Below, piece by piece: positions 45,401 through 54,329 of a stretch of 64,000 nt of DNA; the first letter of the stretch is position 1, and every line of letters starts with the position of its first letter. Position numbers and translations under genes: made by a program. The notes under the pieces were generated by a model. It worked only from the letters and a program-made list of their open reading frames with translations. It did not search any database and was not told where the DNA came from. This DNA comes from Niabella sp. (lineage in GTDB: Bacteria > Bacteroidota > Bacteroidia > Chitinophagales > Chitinophagaceae), in contig JAPUDO010000068.1 in NCBI GenBank assembly GCA_027493055.1, forward strand, positions 112,669 to 176,668. The letters run 5' to 3'.

Positions 45401-45472
45401 ACCAGGGGTACAGACCACGGCCGTTTCCCGATTGCAAGAACTATAATTGTTGGGTTACAGGTTAATTTCTAA
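42440..45472 (+). CDS. susC: SusC/RagA-type TonB-dependent transporter
   Basis: 1010 residues. Signal peptide (HFTWAQ), N-terminal carboxypeptidase-regulatory domain (ISVKGTVRDRDNNPLSGATVSIKG), TonB box region (MDEVVVIGYGTIRKKDLTGAV), plug domain (NINIRGLSSLGSNTPLYIIDGV; VEVLKDASAAAIYGSRAANGVVIITTK), then a 22-strand barrel ending RTIIVGLQVNF. Imports glycan fragments across the outer membrane with the lipoprotein SusD as lid. Gene order susC-susD with 54 bases between is standard. Confidence 0.97.
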   Translation: MKQLLLVLLFGAICHFTWAQEIISVKGTVRDRDNNPLSGATVSIKGTSNGTATSDNGTFTLNVARGQVLVFSYTGKQDAEITVTNNSDLTITLTDKNEGMDEVVVIGYGTIRKKDLTGAVASVTGKDLQANLAKTVAGALQGRVAGVTVTNVGGQPGSGMNINIRGLSSLGSNTPLYIIDGVYGDINMVDPADIASVEVLKDASAAAIYGSRAANGVVIITTKGGKKGMPATVNINAYTGVQSITKKLGVMNAQQWKTIMKESGYLPEQATNYTGNGTNWQDEIYVKAPVSKVNVDVSGGGDHSTYNVSAGYIDQSGILMSTGYKAFNVRAKNTFNFFNNHFRLGNTFLVKSGDRKYSDFTITDALRQNPMIPVLDPNQLGGYAPWQPWMKNLDNPVGYLKLHNSHVYQTDILVNGFAEVDLFVKGLKYKFNLGINRTNGRNYYFNDPYNFGSGITKSFLSENAFFNNQWLAENTLHYDNTFNEHTISFLAGYSAQENSNRGFGASRNDLPFGTNSIGAGSPTEQKTSGGLQESSLVSVFSRLMYSYDSRYLLTASVRRDGSSRFADGNRYGVFPSIAVGWNIMNEKFFGSAKDKINELKLRASWGKLGNQEIGNYPTQSTASTGINYLQGIGSNEIWWQGATTGASWVSPKNLTWEETVTSNIGIDLAFLKNKLTVSADYYVRETRNILLSINMPQSAGLGGSPTMNAGTIENKGFELLVNYRNSIGELNYNIGVNASSVKNNVKAVTVGNVQEFGGYNPQGEGTITWAKVGYPIGGFWVIRTDGIFQSDAEAQAYKNSKGQVIQPDAKAGDIKFVDFNDDGKIADDDRQYVGSPFPKMAYGIRAGFDYKGIDLGIFFDGMYGNKIYNYTRARMESTNEIINFSTSLLNSWTPSNTNTDLPRFTQQDPNKNFRRVTDRWIEDGSFFRLKTLELGYTLPQHITSLAKLKTSRIYVAGDNLLTATKYKGYTPDLGQNDEQNGGGSGTLTRGTDHGRFPIARTIIVGLQVNF

Positions 45473-45526
45473 AATAATTAAAGAATCACACTCTTTGCAT
45501 TTATTGATCCAAAAAATGATATTTAA

Positions 45527-47155
45527 ATGAAAACGTCTATAAAAAAATTATCAGTAGTTGCAGCCGCCGCACTTCTTATCAGCGGGTGTAATGAAAAAGA
45601 TTTTTTAAATAAAATAAATCCTAACTCTCCGGTAGAACAAACATTCTGGACAACAGAAGCCAATGCTGTTTCTGCTATCCCTACTATTTATTCATCCATC
45701 CGTGGTCAAATGTATGGCTATTACGGTGCCTATACAGGATGGCACACTATGAACAGGGCCGATGATGTTTGGTTTATTTTAGGAGAAGAAGTATTGAACT
45801 GGGAGCCGGCATCATTTACCAATACACCCGGCACAGCCGAAAGTGATTTCGGAAGATTATACACCGGGGTAAACCGTGCCAATGTATTTTTAAAAAACAT
45901 TGCTAATGTAAAAATGGATGAAACTAAAAAGAATGAGCTGATTGGTGAAGCCAGCTTTTTAAGAGGGATGTACTATTTCCTGTTAGCCTCTAATTTTGGC
46001 GATGTTCCCCTCAGGTTAATCCCTGCGGGTGATGAAGCGGATGGTGCCATGAAAGAATCTTCGCCCGAAGCCGAGGTTTGGAAACAGGTTATTGCTGATT
46101 TTACTACTGCTAAAAATCACTTGCCTATAGCCCGCACCAATGCAGAAGCCGGCAGAGCTACAAAAGGTGCTGCCATTGCATTCTTAGGTAAAGCCCTGGT
46201 TTATACAAAAGATTACCAAAATGCAGAAAAAGAATTGGCGGCTCTTTTAACGGCTCCTTATACTTACGACCTGGTAGATAATTTTGAAGACAACTTTAAA
46301 GAAACAACAGAGCTGAATAAGGAATCTGTTTTTGAAATTATGTATAACGGCAAATACTCCAATGGCGGTACCTGGGGTAATGACGGAAGTACTACACAGG
46401 GTTTTGTAATACCCAACTTTGCCGGATCGGCTGGTACAGGCGGCTGGTTTAAATGGATGCCTTCAGCTTCTATTGTCAGGGATTTTATTGCCGAAGAACG
46501 TCCGGCAGGTTCTGATACCCGTTTCGACAAAAGAATGTACACCAGCTTTTTCTGGAAACATTCCGACTTTGAAAGCGGCATTGCAGACGGTGCATGGTTT
46601 GGCAACCAGTCTTTTGATGAAATGTGGGAGAACGCCGCGGGTAAACGCCAGCGTGGCGAGCCTGACTACCCTACCATTAGCGGCAAAAAAGGAAGGTTCC
46701 TGATTAAAAAATATACTAACTTCTACAAAAACGTTGCGGATGCCAATAGCATGTACGACCAATCTAATCAAAACAACAATTTACGGATGTTCCGTTTTTC
46801 TGAAGTATTGCTGTTACATGCCGAAGCTGCTATCAAAAACGGAAATCTAAGTGCAGCCGCAGCCGATTTGAAGCGCATCAGGGTTCGCGCAGGTTTAAAT
46901 CCCAACAAAACCTGGAGTGGAGCTGAAGATATGATGAACGAAGTGGTAAAACAAAACGAACTGGAATTTTTCTTTGAGGGCCATCGTTTCTTTGATCTAA
47001 AACGTACTTATCCTTACGCTCAAATGAAACAAATTTTTGTGGACAATAAAAAGCAAGGTGCGGAAAACTTCCAGCAAAAGCATTATTATTTGCCCATCCC
47101 TCAATCAGAGATTAACGCAAATACTAAAATCCAGCAAAATCCGCTATGGAGATAA
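45527..47155 (+). CDS. susD: SusD/RagB-type surface glycan-binding lipoprotein
   Basis: 542 residues, lipoprotein signal with lipobox LISGC. Helical TPR-like SusD fold: FWTTEANAVSAI, GEASFLRGMYYFLLASNFGDVPL, ATKGAAIAFLGKALVYTKDY, LRMFRFSEVLLLHAEAAIKNG and the C-terminal NELEFFFEGHRFFDLKR / YYLPIPQSEINANTKIQQNP. Caps SusC and binds the incoming oligosaccharide. It overlaps the following gene by 10 bases. Confidence 0.97.
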   Translation: MKTSIKKLSVVAAAALLISGCNEKDFLNKINPNSPVEQTFWTTEANAVSAIPTIYSSIRGQMYGYYGAYTGWHTMNRADDVWFILGEEVLNWEPASFTNTPGTAESDFGRLYTGVNRANVFLKNIANVKMDETKKNELIGEASFLRGMYYFLLASNFGDVPLRLIPAGDEADGAMKESSPEAEVWKQVIADFTTAKNHLPIARTNAEAGRATKGAAIAFLGKALVYTKDYQNAEKELAALLTAPYTYDLVDNFEDNFKETTELNKESVFEIMYNGKYSNGGTWGNDGSTTQGFVIPNFAGSAGTGGWFKWMPSASIVRDFIAEERPAGSDTRFDKRMYTSFFWKHSDFESGIADGAWFGNQSFDEMWENAAGKRQRGEPDYPTISGKKGRFLIKKYTNFYKNVADANSMYDQSNQNNNLRMFRFSEVLLLHAEAAIKNGNLSAAAADLKRIRVRAGLNPNKTWSGAEDMMNEVVKQNELEFFFEGHRFFDLKRTYPYAQMKQIFVDNKKQGAENFQQKHYYLPIPQSEINANTKIQQNPLWR

Positions 47156-48969
47156 TATTCCGATCAGAAGCGGCTATTTCAAAATGGATAAAACTACCGG
47201 GCATTTTATGGTGCCTGGTAGTTTTAATTCATTCCTGCTCACGTAAAGATATTCTGCCTTCAGAAATAAAATCAAAAACGTCATTGCAGCAATTTATTGA
47301 CAATGGCGACCTTTTAAACAGTTTTATAAAAGATAAAGCTGTTTATACTTTTGCATTTGAAACAGGCAATCTTCAGGTTCCTGAAAATGAAATCAAACAA
47401 ATTAATTCAATTCCTGAACAGTGGAAAACGATCATTGCTTTTACAGACAACACACAGCTTGTGGTACCTACAAAAGGTACTTCATTAAACTTTATTGTTG
47501 AAAATATTCAACTCAACCCTTCGGGCGTTAATCCGCTTGCTGCTATAGCCAATGTATCACTACCTACCTATGGCCGTGTAAAAGTTACTGTTTTAGGAAA
47601 AAACGGAGCTGCAGGAAATATAACCCATTTGTGCCATGCACAAACCGCTAAACAAGCGGTGCCCATTTTGGGCTTATACCCCAATTATAATAACGATGTA
47701 CAATTAACTTTTACGGATAAGAATGGCAAAGAGCGAGGATCGGCAAATATTAAAATTCAAACAACTTCTTTGCCCGCTAACTTTCCTGATCTGTTATTAG
47801 TAAAGTCTGACCCTCAAAAAATGGAACCGGGTGTCAATTTAGTCAGCTATCCTGGTGAAAGTGAATTAGATATTTCTATTCCATATATGGTTGACAATGA
47901 GGGCGCCGTTCGATGGGTTCTGCTATTCAAATCATCAGCCGATTTAAATCCTTTCTCGGCCTCTATTGGATTACACCGGACAAAAAAAGGAACGTTTATT
48001 TCAGGTGATCAGGCAAAACCCAGGATAGTAGAAATAGATATGTTTGGCAATCTGCTTAAGCAATGGGATTTGCAAAAATTAGGCTATACATTTCATCACG
48101 AAGTTACCGAAGCTCAAAATGGCAACTTCCTGGTTACTGTTACAAAACCTTCGGCCCGTTTAACAGATGGGAAACCCAGAGTCAACGATCATATCATAGA
48201 ATTAGACCCCTTCAACAACTCGGTAGTAAAAGAATGGGATTTTGCAAACCTTGTTGATACTTCAAGATATTTAAAACCGGATGGCTTTACGCCTCCGGAG
48301 TTTTCACAAAACCCCACAAACTGGGTACATAACAATTCAATAGCGGAGCTGGAAAATAATTTGCTGGCCACAATGCGTTATCAGGGCATTCTCAGCTTTA
48401 CACACGCAGGAAATTTACGCTGGTTAATATCACCACATAAATACTGGTCACAAAAGTTCCAATCCTATTTATTAAACCCTATTGATGAAAATGGCAATCC
48501 TGTAACAGATCCGGCCGTAATTAATGGCGATGCCGCAGCTCCTGGATTCGACTGGCCGTGGGGGCCTCATACTCCTGTTGTTTTGCCTGATAATAATATT
48601 CTGGTATTTGATAACGGCTACAATCGTAATTGGGTTTCATTGGCATTAAAAGACAATAACTATAGCCGCGTGGTAGAATATAAGGTAGATGAAACGAAAA
48701 AAACGGTACAACAGGTATGGAGCTTTGGCCAGACCTTAGGTGCAAACGGATTTTCCCAGGCGCTGTCCGGCGTACAATATTTGCCAATTACAAAACATAT
48801 ATTATTTTGTCCTGGAATGGGTGTAAAAACCTCAAAAGGACTTGGCGGCAGAATTATAGAACTGGATCCGATTACAAAAGAAATAATTTTTAATTTAGAA
48901 ATTACAGTAAGCAGCATATCGGCATTTCACCGTGCTACCCGTATGTCACTGTATCCCGATACGATTTAA
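47146..48969 (+). CDS. Arylsulfotransferase (ASST)-like lipoprotein
   Basis: 607 residues. Probable lipoprotein (VVLIHSC near residue 31). Residues ~60-200 look like an Ig-type N-domain of aryl-sulfate sulfotransferases; the rest is the ASST beta-propeller with conserved His motifs YTFHHEV (~316), WVHNNSI (~392) and WGPHTPVVLPDNNILVFDNG (~471). ASST transfers sulfate from phenolic sulfate esters to another phenol through a sulfo-histidine. Whether this homologue is active, or acts on sugars, is unknown. It is inside the sus operon (overlap 10 bases with susD, 19 bases before the phosphorylase gene), an unusual place for it. Confidence 0.8.
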   Translation: MEIIFRSEAAISKWIKLPGILWCLVVLIHSCSRKDILPSEIKSKTSLQQFIDNGDLLNSFIKDKAVYTFAFETGNLQVPENEIKQINSIPEQWKTIIAFTDNTQLVVPTKGTSLNFIVENIQLNPSGVNPLAAIANVSLPTYGRVKVTVLGKNGAAGNITHLCHAQTAKQAVPILGLYPNYNNDVQLTFTDKNGKERGSANIKIQTTSLPANFPDLLLVKSDPQKMEPGVNLVSYPGESELDISIPYMVDNEGAVRWVLLFKSSADLNPFSASIGLHRTKKGTFISGDQAKPRIVEIDMFGNLLKQWDLQKLGYTFHHEVTEAQNGNFLVTVTKPSARLTDGKPRVNDHIIELDPFNNSVVKEWDFANLVDTSRYLKPDGFTPPEFSQNPTNWVHNNSIAELENNLLATMRYQGILSFTHAGNLRWLISPHKYWSQKFQSYLLNPIDENGNPVTDPAVINGDAAAPGFDWPWGPHTPVVLPDNNILVFDNGYNRNWVSLALKDNNYSRVVEYKVDETKKTVQQVWSFGQTLGANGFSQALSGVQYLPITKHILFCPGMGVKTSKGLGGRIIELDPITKEIIFNLEITVSSISAFHRATRMSLYPDTI

Positions 48970-48988
48970 TATTTTAATATAGGTAATT

Positions 48989-50173
48989 ATGAATGGTACT
49001 TTTCAGGAAAAATTAGAGGAACTCACACAGTCGTACAACCAACTCATTGCTGCACCCAATTCACCATCCGGTCAGTATAACGGTCTTGTTCAGCGGTTTC
49101 AAAACCCTATACTTACAGCCAGTCATGTTCCTTTATCCTGGAGATATGATCTTGACCCTGAAACCAACCCTTTTTTAATGGAGCGTTTTGGAATCAATGC
49201 GGTTTTTAATGCAGGCGCTATTAAATGGAAGGGTAAATACCTCTTAATAGCACGGGTAGAAGGCTATGACAGGAAATCATTCTTTGCTATTGCCGAAAGT
49301 CATAACGGAATTGACCAGTTTACCTTCTGGGACTACCCGGTGCAGCTTCCTGAAATTGACGAAAAAGAAACCAATGTATATGACATGCGTTTAACGGCCC
49401 ATGAAGACGGCTGGATTTACGGTTTCTTTTGCTCAGAAAGTAAAAGCCCGGATGCCCTGCCCGGCGACCTGTCCAGCTCAAGAGCTGATACAGGCATTAT
49501 AAGAACAAAAAACCTCATCAACTGGGAACGGCTACCCAACCTTGTAGCCGCCAGCCATCAAAGAAATGTGGTACTGCATCCCGAATGGGTGAACGGAAAA
49601 TACGCCCTGTACACCCGCCCCCAGGATGGTTTCATTAATGCAGGAAAAGGTGGCGGCATTAGCTGGGCTTTAATTGATGACATTACAAATGCAGTAGTGG
49701 AAAAAGAAACGTTAATTGATGAAAGGCTTTATCACACCATTAAAGAAGCTAAAAACGGTGAAGGCCCGCAACCCATTAAAACAGAAAAGGGGTGGCTGCA
49801 CCTGGCACATGGTGTAAGAGAATGTGCTGCAGGGCTGCGCTATGTACTATATCTCTATCTTACAGACTTAAAAGAGCCGCAAAAGATTATAGCCAGTCCG
49901 GCCGGATATTTCATGGCGCCTCTTGGTGAAGAGCGGGTAGGTGATGTATCAAATGTACTGTTCTCAAACGGCTGGATCCGTGATGATGACGATGCTGTTT
50001 ATATTTACTATGCATCAAGTGATACCCGTATGCATGTGGCTGTAACTTCTGTTGACCGGTTACTGGATTATTGCCTGCATACCCCTGCAGACGGGTTGCG
50101 CTCCGCAGAATCGGTGAAGCGCATTACTGACCTGATTAATAAGAATCATAAGTTCCTGAAAAAAGATGCTTAA
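48989..50173 (+). CDS. GH130 4-O-beta-D-mannosyl-D-glucose phosphorylase
   Basis: 394 residues, no signal peptide, so cytosolic. Phosphorolyses beta-1,4-mannosyl-glucose to mannose 1-phosphate and glucose. The sequence follows the GH130 subfamily 1 enzyme of Bacteroides fragilis closely: [21 protein letters not shown], the probable general acid Asp132 in [45 protein letters not shown] and [28 protein letters not shown]. It thereby points to glucomannan or mannan disaccharides, or a similar beta-mannoside, as the locus substrate. Its end overlaps the next gene by 8 bases. Confidence 0.93.
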   Translation: MNGTFQEKLEELTQSYNQLIAAPNSPSGQYNGLVQRFQNPILTASHVPLSWRYDLDPETNPFLMERFGINAVFNAGAIKWKGKYLLIARVEGYDRKSFFAIAESHNGIDQFTFWDYPVQLPEIDEKETNVYDMRLTAHEDGWIYGFFCSESKSPDALPGDLSSSRADTGIIRTKNLINWERLPNLVAASHQRNVVLHPEWVNGKYALYTRPQDGFINAGKGGGISWALIDDITNAVVEKETLIDERLYHTIKEAKNGEGPQPIKTEKGWLHLAHGVRECAAGLRYVLYLYLTDLKEPQKIIASPAGYFMAPLGEERVGDVSNVLFSNGWIRDDDDAVYIYYASSDTRMHVAVTSVDRLLDYCLHTPADGLRSAESVKRITDLINKNHKFLKKDA

Positions 50174-51068
50174 GCATTTGCGATTTTATCTTTTGCTGTT
50201 TTGCACTTTTTTTAGTGGCAAAATTGTAGCAGCACAAACATCCGGGGCGCTGCACCTGGCTTCTTATAATGTCTTCAACGGCTTTGAACATGGCAATAAG
50301 ATGCAACAGGAAAGTTTTATTAATTGGGTGAAAAAGCAAAAACCAGACATCCTGGCGCTGCAGGAATTAGTAGGCTTTAAAGCCGCTGACCTGGAAGCCC
50401 TGGCGGGTTCTTATGGCCATCAATATACTGCACTTCTTAAAGAAGAAGGCTATCCCGTTGGTATTACATCAAAATTCCCGGTTGAAATTATTCACAGGCA
50501 AACAAAGGATTTCTGGCACGGTATGCTGCATGTACGTATTGCAGGGCTTCATATAATCATCACTCATTTAAGTCCTTTTGAGTGGAAATTCCGTAAAAAG
50601 GAAGCAGAAAGGATCATCAGCTATATTACAGAGAACCGGTTGGACAGCTGCGTGATAATGGGCGATCTGAATGCACACTCGCCTTTGGATGCCGATGAAT
50701 TGGCAACACATCTCCCCCTGAAACAGCAAATGCGGTTATGGGATAAAAACAATCCATCTTACGGAAATCTTAAAAAAGGGCGGTTCGACTATTCTGTTAT
50801 TGCCACATTTCTATCAGCAGGCTTTGAAGATGCCATCGGGCGCCTGGTACAGCCTGCTGCTTCGCGCATGACGTTCCCGGCGGCATTTCTCTATGGCTGG
50901 CCCTGGAACGATGACCGGCGAAAGCCTTTATCTGAACGGCTGGACTATATATTGGTAACGGATAATCTTTTCCCTTATTGTGTAAAGGCCATCGTGCATA
51001 ACGGGCAGGATGCAGAAGGAATCTCTGATCACTATCCTGTAAGTATAATACTACAATATGATTACTAA
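50166..51068 (+). CDS. Secreted endonuclease/exonuclease/phosphatase (EEP) family protein
   Basis: 300 residues with a signal peptide (SGKIVAAQ). All EEP metal and catalytic motifs are present: [34 protein letters not shown] and the C-terminal [11 protein letters not shown] proteins cleave phosphodiesters or phosphomonoesters in nucleic acids, lipids or other molecules. Coupled to the phosphorylase gene by an 8-base overlap and followed by a sugar transporter, it is more likely to act on a phosphorylated glycan or glycerophosphate-type decoration than on DNA; this is inference. Confidence 0.88.
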   Translation: MLKHLRFYLLLFCTFFSGKIVAAQTSGALHLASYNVFNGFEHGNKMQQESFINWVKKQKPDILALQELVGFKAADLEALAGSYGHQYTALLKEEGYPVGITSKFPVEIIHRQTKDFWHGMLHVRIAGLHIIITHLSPFEWKFRKKEAERIISYITENRLDSCVIMGDLNAHSPLDADELATHLPLKQQMRLWDKNNPSYGNLKKGRFDYSVIATFLSAGFEDAIGRLVQPAASRMTFPAAFLYGWPWNDDRRKPLSERLDYILVTDNLFPYCVKAIVHNGQDAEGISDHYPVSIILQYDY

Positions 51069-51129
51069 CCGGCAGGTGACGTATTAATATAAATAATAAA
51101 GACTGCGAAAGCATTAAAAGCATGCATAT

Positions 51130-52539
51130 ATGAATACCATTAAACAAAAAGAAAAGATTGCTTATGGTTTAGGCGATGCCGCCTCTTCTATGTTCTGGAA
51201 AATTTTCGGAATGTATGCCCTGTTTTTTTATACCGATGTGCTGGGCATCACCGCGGCAGCAGCAGGGACCATGTTCCTGATTGCCCGGGTATGGGACTCT
51301 TTCTTTGATCTTTTTGTAGGTATAATGGCAGACCGCACCAAAACCAAGTGGGGACGGTACAGGCCCTACCTGTTATGGTTTGCCATTCCGTTTGCGGTAA
51401 TGGGCGCTATTACTTTTTTTGTTCCTGATTTGGGTAGCACCGGAAAGCTGGTGTACGCCTATATTACCTATTCCTTAATGATGATCGTATATTCACTTAT
51501 TAACGTGCCTTATGCTTCGTTATTAGGTGTAATGTCACCCCATCCGCGGGAACGGAATATCCTGTCCTCCTATCGTATGTCATTTGCCTTTATAGGAAGC
51601 TTTGTAACTTTTATGTTGCTGCAGCCACTGGTAGACGGGTTCAGCAATATGTTTCATGATGGTTCTGTTACCGCTAACACTGATGCAGGTATCAGCACCG
51701 CACCTATAGGCTGGACGCTTGCCGTTGCCTCCATAGGACTGCTATGCGCTATCCTTTTTTTCCTGTGTTTTAGCTGGACAAAAGAGCGGATAACATCCAT
51801 TAATAATGATACAAAAGGGTCTGTAAAAGAAGACCTGAGGAACCTGCTCCGTAATGCGCCCTGGTGGATACTGGTAGCTACAGGTCTTGCTTCCCTATTG
51901 TTCAATGCGGTAAGGGACGGGGTTGCCATTTATTATTTCAGGGATCATGTGCAACTGAACTATAAAATGGCAGTTACCGGTTGGGATGTTACTACTATCT
52001 ATTTTCTTGTGGGACAGGCCGCCAACCTGGCCGGCGTTATATTAGCGCCTGTTCTGTCAGAAAAATACGGGAAGAAACGTACCTATATGATTGCAACAGC
52101 GCTGGCTGCTGTATTTAGTGCTATATTCTTTTTTGTCCCCAATCATATTGGGTGGATCTTATTTATGCAAGCCATTATATCGGTATGTGCCGGATATGTG
52201 TTGCCTTTGCTCTGGAGCATGTTTGCTGATATTGTAGACTACCAGGAGCTAACCACCGGCCGCAGAACATCGGGGCTGATCTTCTCATCCTCTTCCATGT
52301 CTCAAAAACTGGGATGGGCATTGGGCTCGGCATTAACAGGATGGATCCTCTTTATTTTTAATTATGAGCCTCACCTGGCGCAGCAAAGCATGGAAACCAT
52401 TTTTGGTGAACGGCTGATGATTAGTTTATTACCAGCCTTCTGCTGTATTCTTGCATTTATTGGCATGTCGTTTTACCCGCTTAATGAAAAGAAAGTAAAA
52501 GAAATATCAGAAGCGTTAAATCAAAAGCGTAACGCATAG
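51130..52539 (+). CDS. GPH-family sugar:cation symporter (MFS)
   Basis: 469 residues, 12 helices. Glycoside-pentoside-hexuronide symporter pattern: YGLGDAASSMFWKIFGMYALFFYTDVLG, the loop GIMADRTKTKWGRYRPYLLW and LPLLWSMFADIVDYQELTTGRRTSGLIFS. Brings the disaccharide from periplasm to cytosol, where the GH130 phosphorylase acts. Last gene of the locus; no clear terminator. Confidence 0.93.
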   Translation: MNTIKQKEKIAYGLGDAASSMFWKIFGMYALFFYTDVLGITAAAAGTMFLIARVWDSFFDLFVGIMADRTKTKWGRYRPYLLWFAIPFAVMGAITFFVPDLGSTGKLVYAYITYSLMMIVYSLINVPYASLLGVMSPHPRERNILSSYRMSFAFIGSFVTFMLLQPLVDGFSNMFHDGSVTANTDAGISTAPIGWTLAVASIGLLCAILFFLCFSWTKERITSINNDTKGSVKEDLRNLLRNAPWWILVATGLASLLFNAVRDGVAIYYFRDHVQLNYKMAVTGWDVTTIYFLVGQAANLAGVILAPVLSEKYGKKRTYMIATALAAVFSAIFFFVPNHIGWILFMQAIISVCAGYVLPLLWSMFADIVDYQELTTGRRTSGLIFSSSSMSQKLGWALGSALTGWILFIFNYEPHLAQQSMETIFGERLMISLLPAFCCILAFIGMSFYPLNEKKVKEISEALNQKRNA

Positions 52540-52675
52540 AAAATTATAAGCAACAGGCCCGCTGGATTATTGCCAGAATAACCGCATATTGAGTGTGAAG
52601 TGAAGGTAATTTGCATTGCAATCATTTAATCTGCGGCCGGCAGCTGATCTCTTCTGCAAAAAACCTTTCTTTTCG

Positions 52676-52683
52676 TACCTTTG
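52676..52683 (+). promoter_or_regulatory. Putative -7 box of mqnC
   Basis: TACCTTTG, perfect TAnnTTTG match, about 20 bases before the ATG at 52704. It lies inside the longer possible reading frame and therefore argues for the later start. -33 element weak. Confidence 0.55.
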
Positions 52684-52703
52684 CACCTAATTTTGTTCCC
52701 GTA

Positions 52704-53828
52704 ATGGATTTAACTGATCTCTATAAAAAAGCTGCGGCTTTTGAATTTTTAAGTGTGGAAGAAGGGGTTTATCTCTATCATAATGCCCCGCTCAGCGAGC
52801 TGATGTATATTGCAGATGAGCTGCGTAAGCAACAGGTGCCCCACGGCAGGGTTACCTGGCAGATTGACCGCAACGTAAACACCACCAATGTGTGTATCGC
52901 CAACTGTAAATTCTGTAATTTTTTCCGCATACCGGGCCACCCCGAAGCATATATTACAGATATGGATACTTACCGTAAAAAAATTACGGAAACTATTAAA
53001 TACGGCGGCGACCAGCTTTTACTGCAGGGAGGCCATCATCCGCAGTTGGGCTTACAGTTTTATGTGGACACTTTCAGCGCTATAAAAGCAGAATTTCCTG
53101 ATATACGTTTACATGCTTTAGGGCCGCCCGAAGTAGCGCATATCACCAAGCTGGAAAAAGCTACGCATCATGAAGTGCTGAAAGCATTAAAAGAAGCCGG
53201 TATGGATTCTTTGCCCGGCGCCGGTGCCGAAATCTTAATAGACCGTGTACGCCGTCTTATCAGCAAAGGAAAATGCGGGGCGCAGGAATGGTTAGACATT
53301 ATGCACGAAGCGCACAAGCTGGATATTACCACATCTGCTACTATGATGTTCGGCCACGTGGAAACGATTGAAGAGCGCTTTGAGCACCTGGCAAAGATCC
53401 GCGAAGTACAAAGCCGGAAACCCGAAGACGCTAACGGGTTCCTGGCATTCATAGCCTGGACCTTCCAGGATGTGGACACGTTGCTTACACGCATCCGCGG
53501 TGTGCAAAACCTTACTACCACCGAAGAATATATACGCATGGTGGCGCTTTGCCGTATTATGTTGCCTAATATCAAAAACATACAGGCCAGCTGGCTTACA
53601 GTAGGTAAACCCACAGCCCAGCTTTGCCTACATGCCGGCGCTAACGATTTCGGAAGCATTATGATAGAAGAAAACGTGGTGAGCGCCGCCGGAGCGCCGC
53701 ACCGGTTTACTTATAGATCCATACAGGATGCCATTAAAGAAGCTGGCTTTGAGCCACAGCTTCGGAATCAATTATACGAATGGCGTGAAATACCGGAAGC
53801 CATACAGGAGCAGGTGGTGGATTATTAG
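52704..53828 (+). CDS. mqnC: Cyclic dehypoxanthinyl futalosine synthase
   Basis: 374 residues from the ATG at 52704 (MDLTDLYKKAA). Radical-SAM enzyme of the futalosine route to menaquinone. The [4Fe-4S] cysteines are Cys64, Cys68 and Cys71 in CIANCKFC; the MqnC-type motif QGGHHPQLGLQFY and GAGAEILIDRVR follow, and VGKPTAQLCLHAGANDFGS near the C-terminus. Relevant because the neighbouring respiratory complexes depend on menaquinol. Other mqn genes are not in the window. Confidence 0.95.
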   Translation: MDLTDLYKKAAAFEFLSVEEGVYLYHNAPLSELMYIADELRKQQVPHGRVTWQIDRNVNTTNVCIANCKFCNFFRIPGHPEAYITDMDTYRKKITETIKYGGDQLLLQGGHHPQLGLQFYVDTFSAIKAEFPDIRLHALGPPEVAHITKLEKATHHEVLKALKEAGMDSLPGAGAEILIDRVRRLISKGKCGAQEWLDIMHEAHKLDITTSATMMFGHVETIEERFEHLAKIREVQSRKPEDANGFLAFIAWTFQDVDTLLTRIRGVQNLTTTEEYIRMVALCRIMLPNIKNIQASWLTVGKPTAQLCLHAGANDFGSIMIEENVVSAAGAPHRFTYRSIQDAIKEAGFEPQLRNQLYEWREIPEAIQEQVVDY

Positions 53829-53867
53829 TAAGAGGTGTAGCACAGATCCTGACATTAAAAAATAATT

Positions 53868-54302
53868 ATGCGTATTAATTATGGCTCAATAGCACCCGAA
53901 GGATATAAAATATTGCTAACAATGTATGGTTATCTAAAGACAACGGATATTCCGCCGTCTTTACTCCATATTGTTTTTTTAAGAGTATCACAAATAAACG
54001 GGTGCCCTTATTGCATTGATAAGCACTGGAAAGATGCTGTTCAGGCTGGCGAAGACCCGCGTAAGCTGAATGCGGTAGTGAACTGGAAATCGATGCCCTT
54101 TTTTTCAGAAAAAGAAAAAGTCACCTTAGCGCTGGCAGAAGCAATGACCTTACTGAAAGGCCAGGAGGTGCCAGACCATATATTCGATGATGCACGTACT
54201 CAGTTTAACGAAAAAGATCTGGTGGATCTGAGTTTTGCTATAGCTCACATGAATATGCTGAACCGGGTGGCTATTACTTTCCATAAAGTACCTGAATCGT
54301 AA
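53868..54302 (+). CDS. Carboxymuconolactone decarboxylase / AhpD-like protein
   Basis: 144 residues, all-helical CMD family. The redox CxxC pair is in NGCPYCIDKHWKDA, followed by a His, the AhpD active-site layout (CxxCxxxH). The conserved DLSFAIAHMNMLNRVAITF segment ends the domain. Probably a small peroxidase-type disulfide reductant of the cytosol. It starts 39 bases after mqnC. Confidence 0.88.
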   Translation: MRINYGSIAPEGYKILLTMYGYLKTTDIPPSLLHIVFLRVSQINGCPYCIDKHWKDAVQAGEDPRKLNAVVNWKSMPFFSEKEKVTLALAEAMTLLKGQEVPDHIFDDARTQFNEKDLVDLSFAIAHMNMLNRVAITFHKVPES

Positions 54303-54329
54303 GCCTGCTGTTTTTGAAACTTTATAGGT

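Noticed and set aside
47037-47246. 69-codon frame across the susD / ASST junction
   Set aside because: Shadow of two real genes in another frame.
52611-52703. Upstream start of mqnC
   Set aside because: The TACCTTTG promoter box lies within this segment, and the ATG at 52704 gives the family start.
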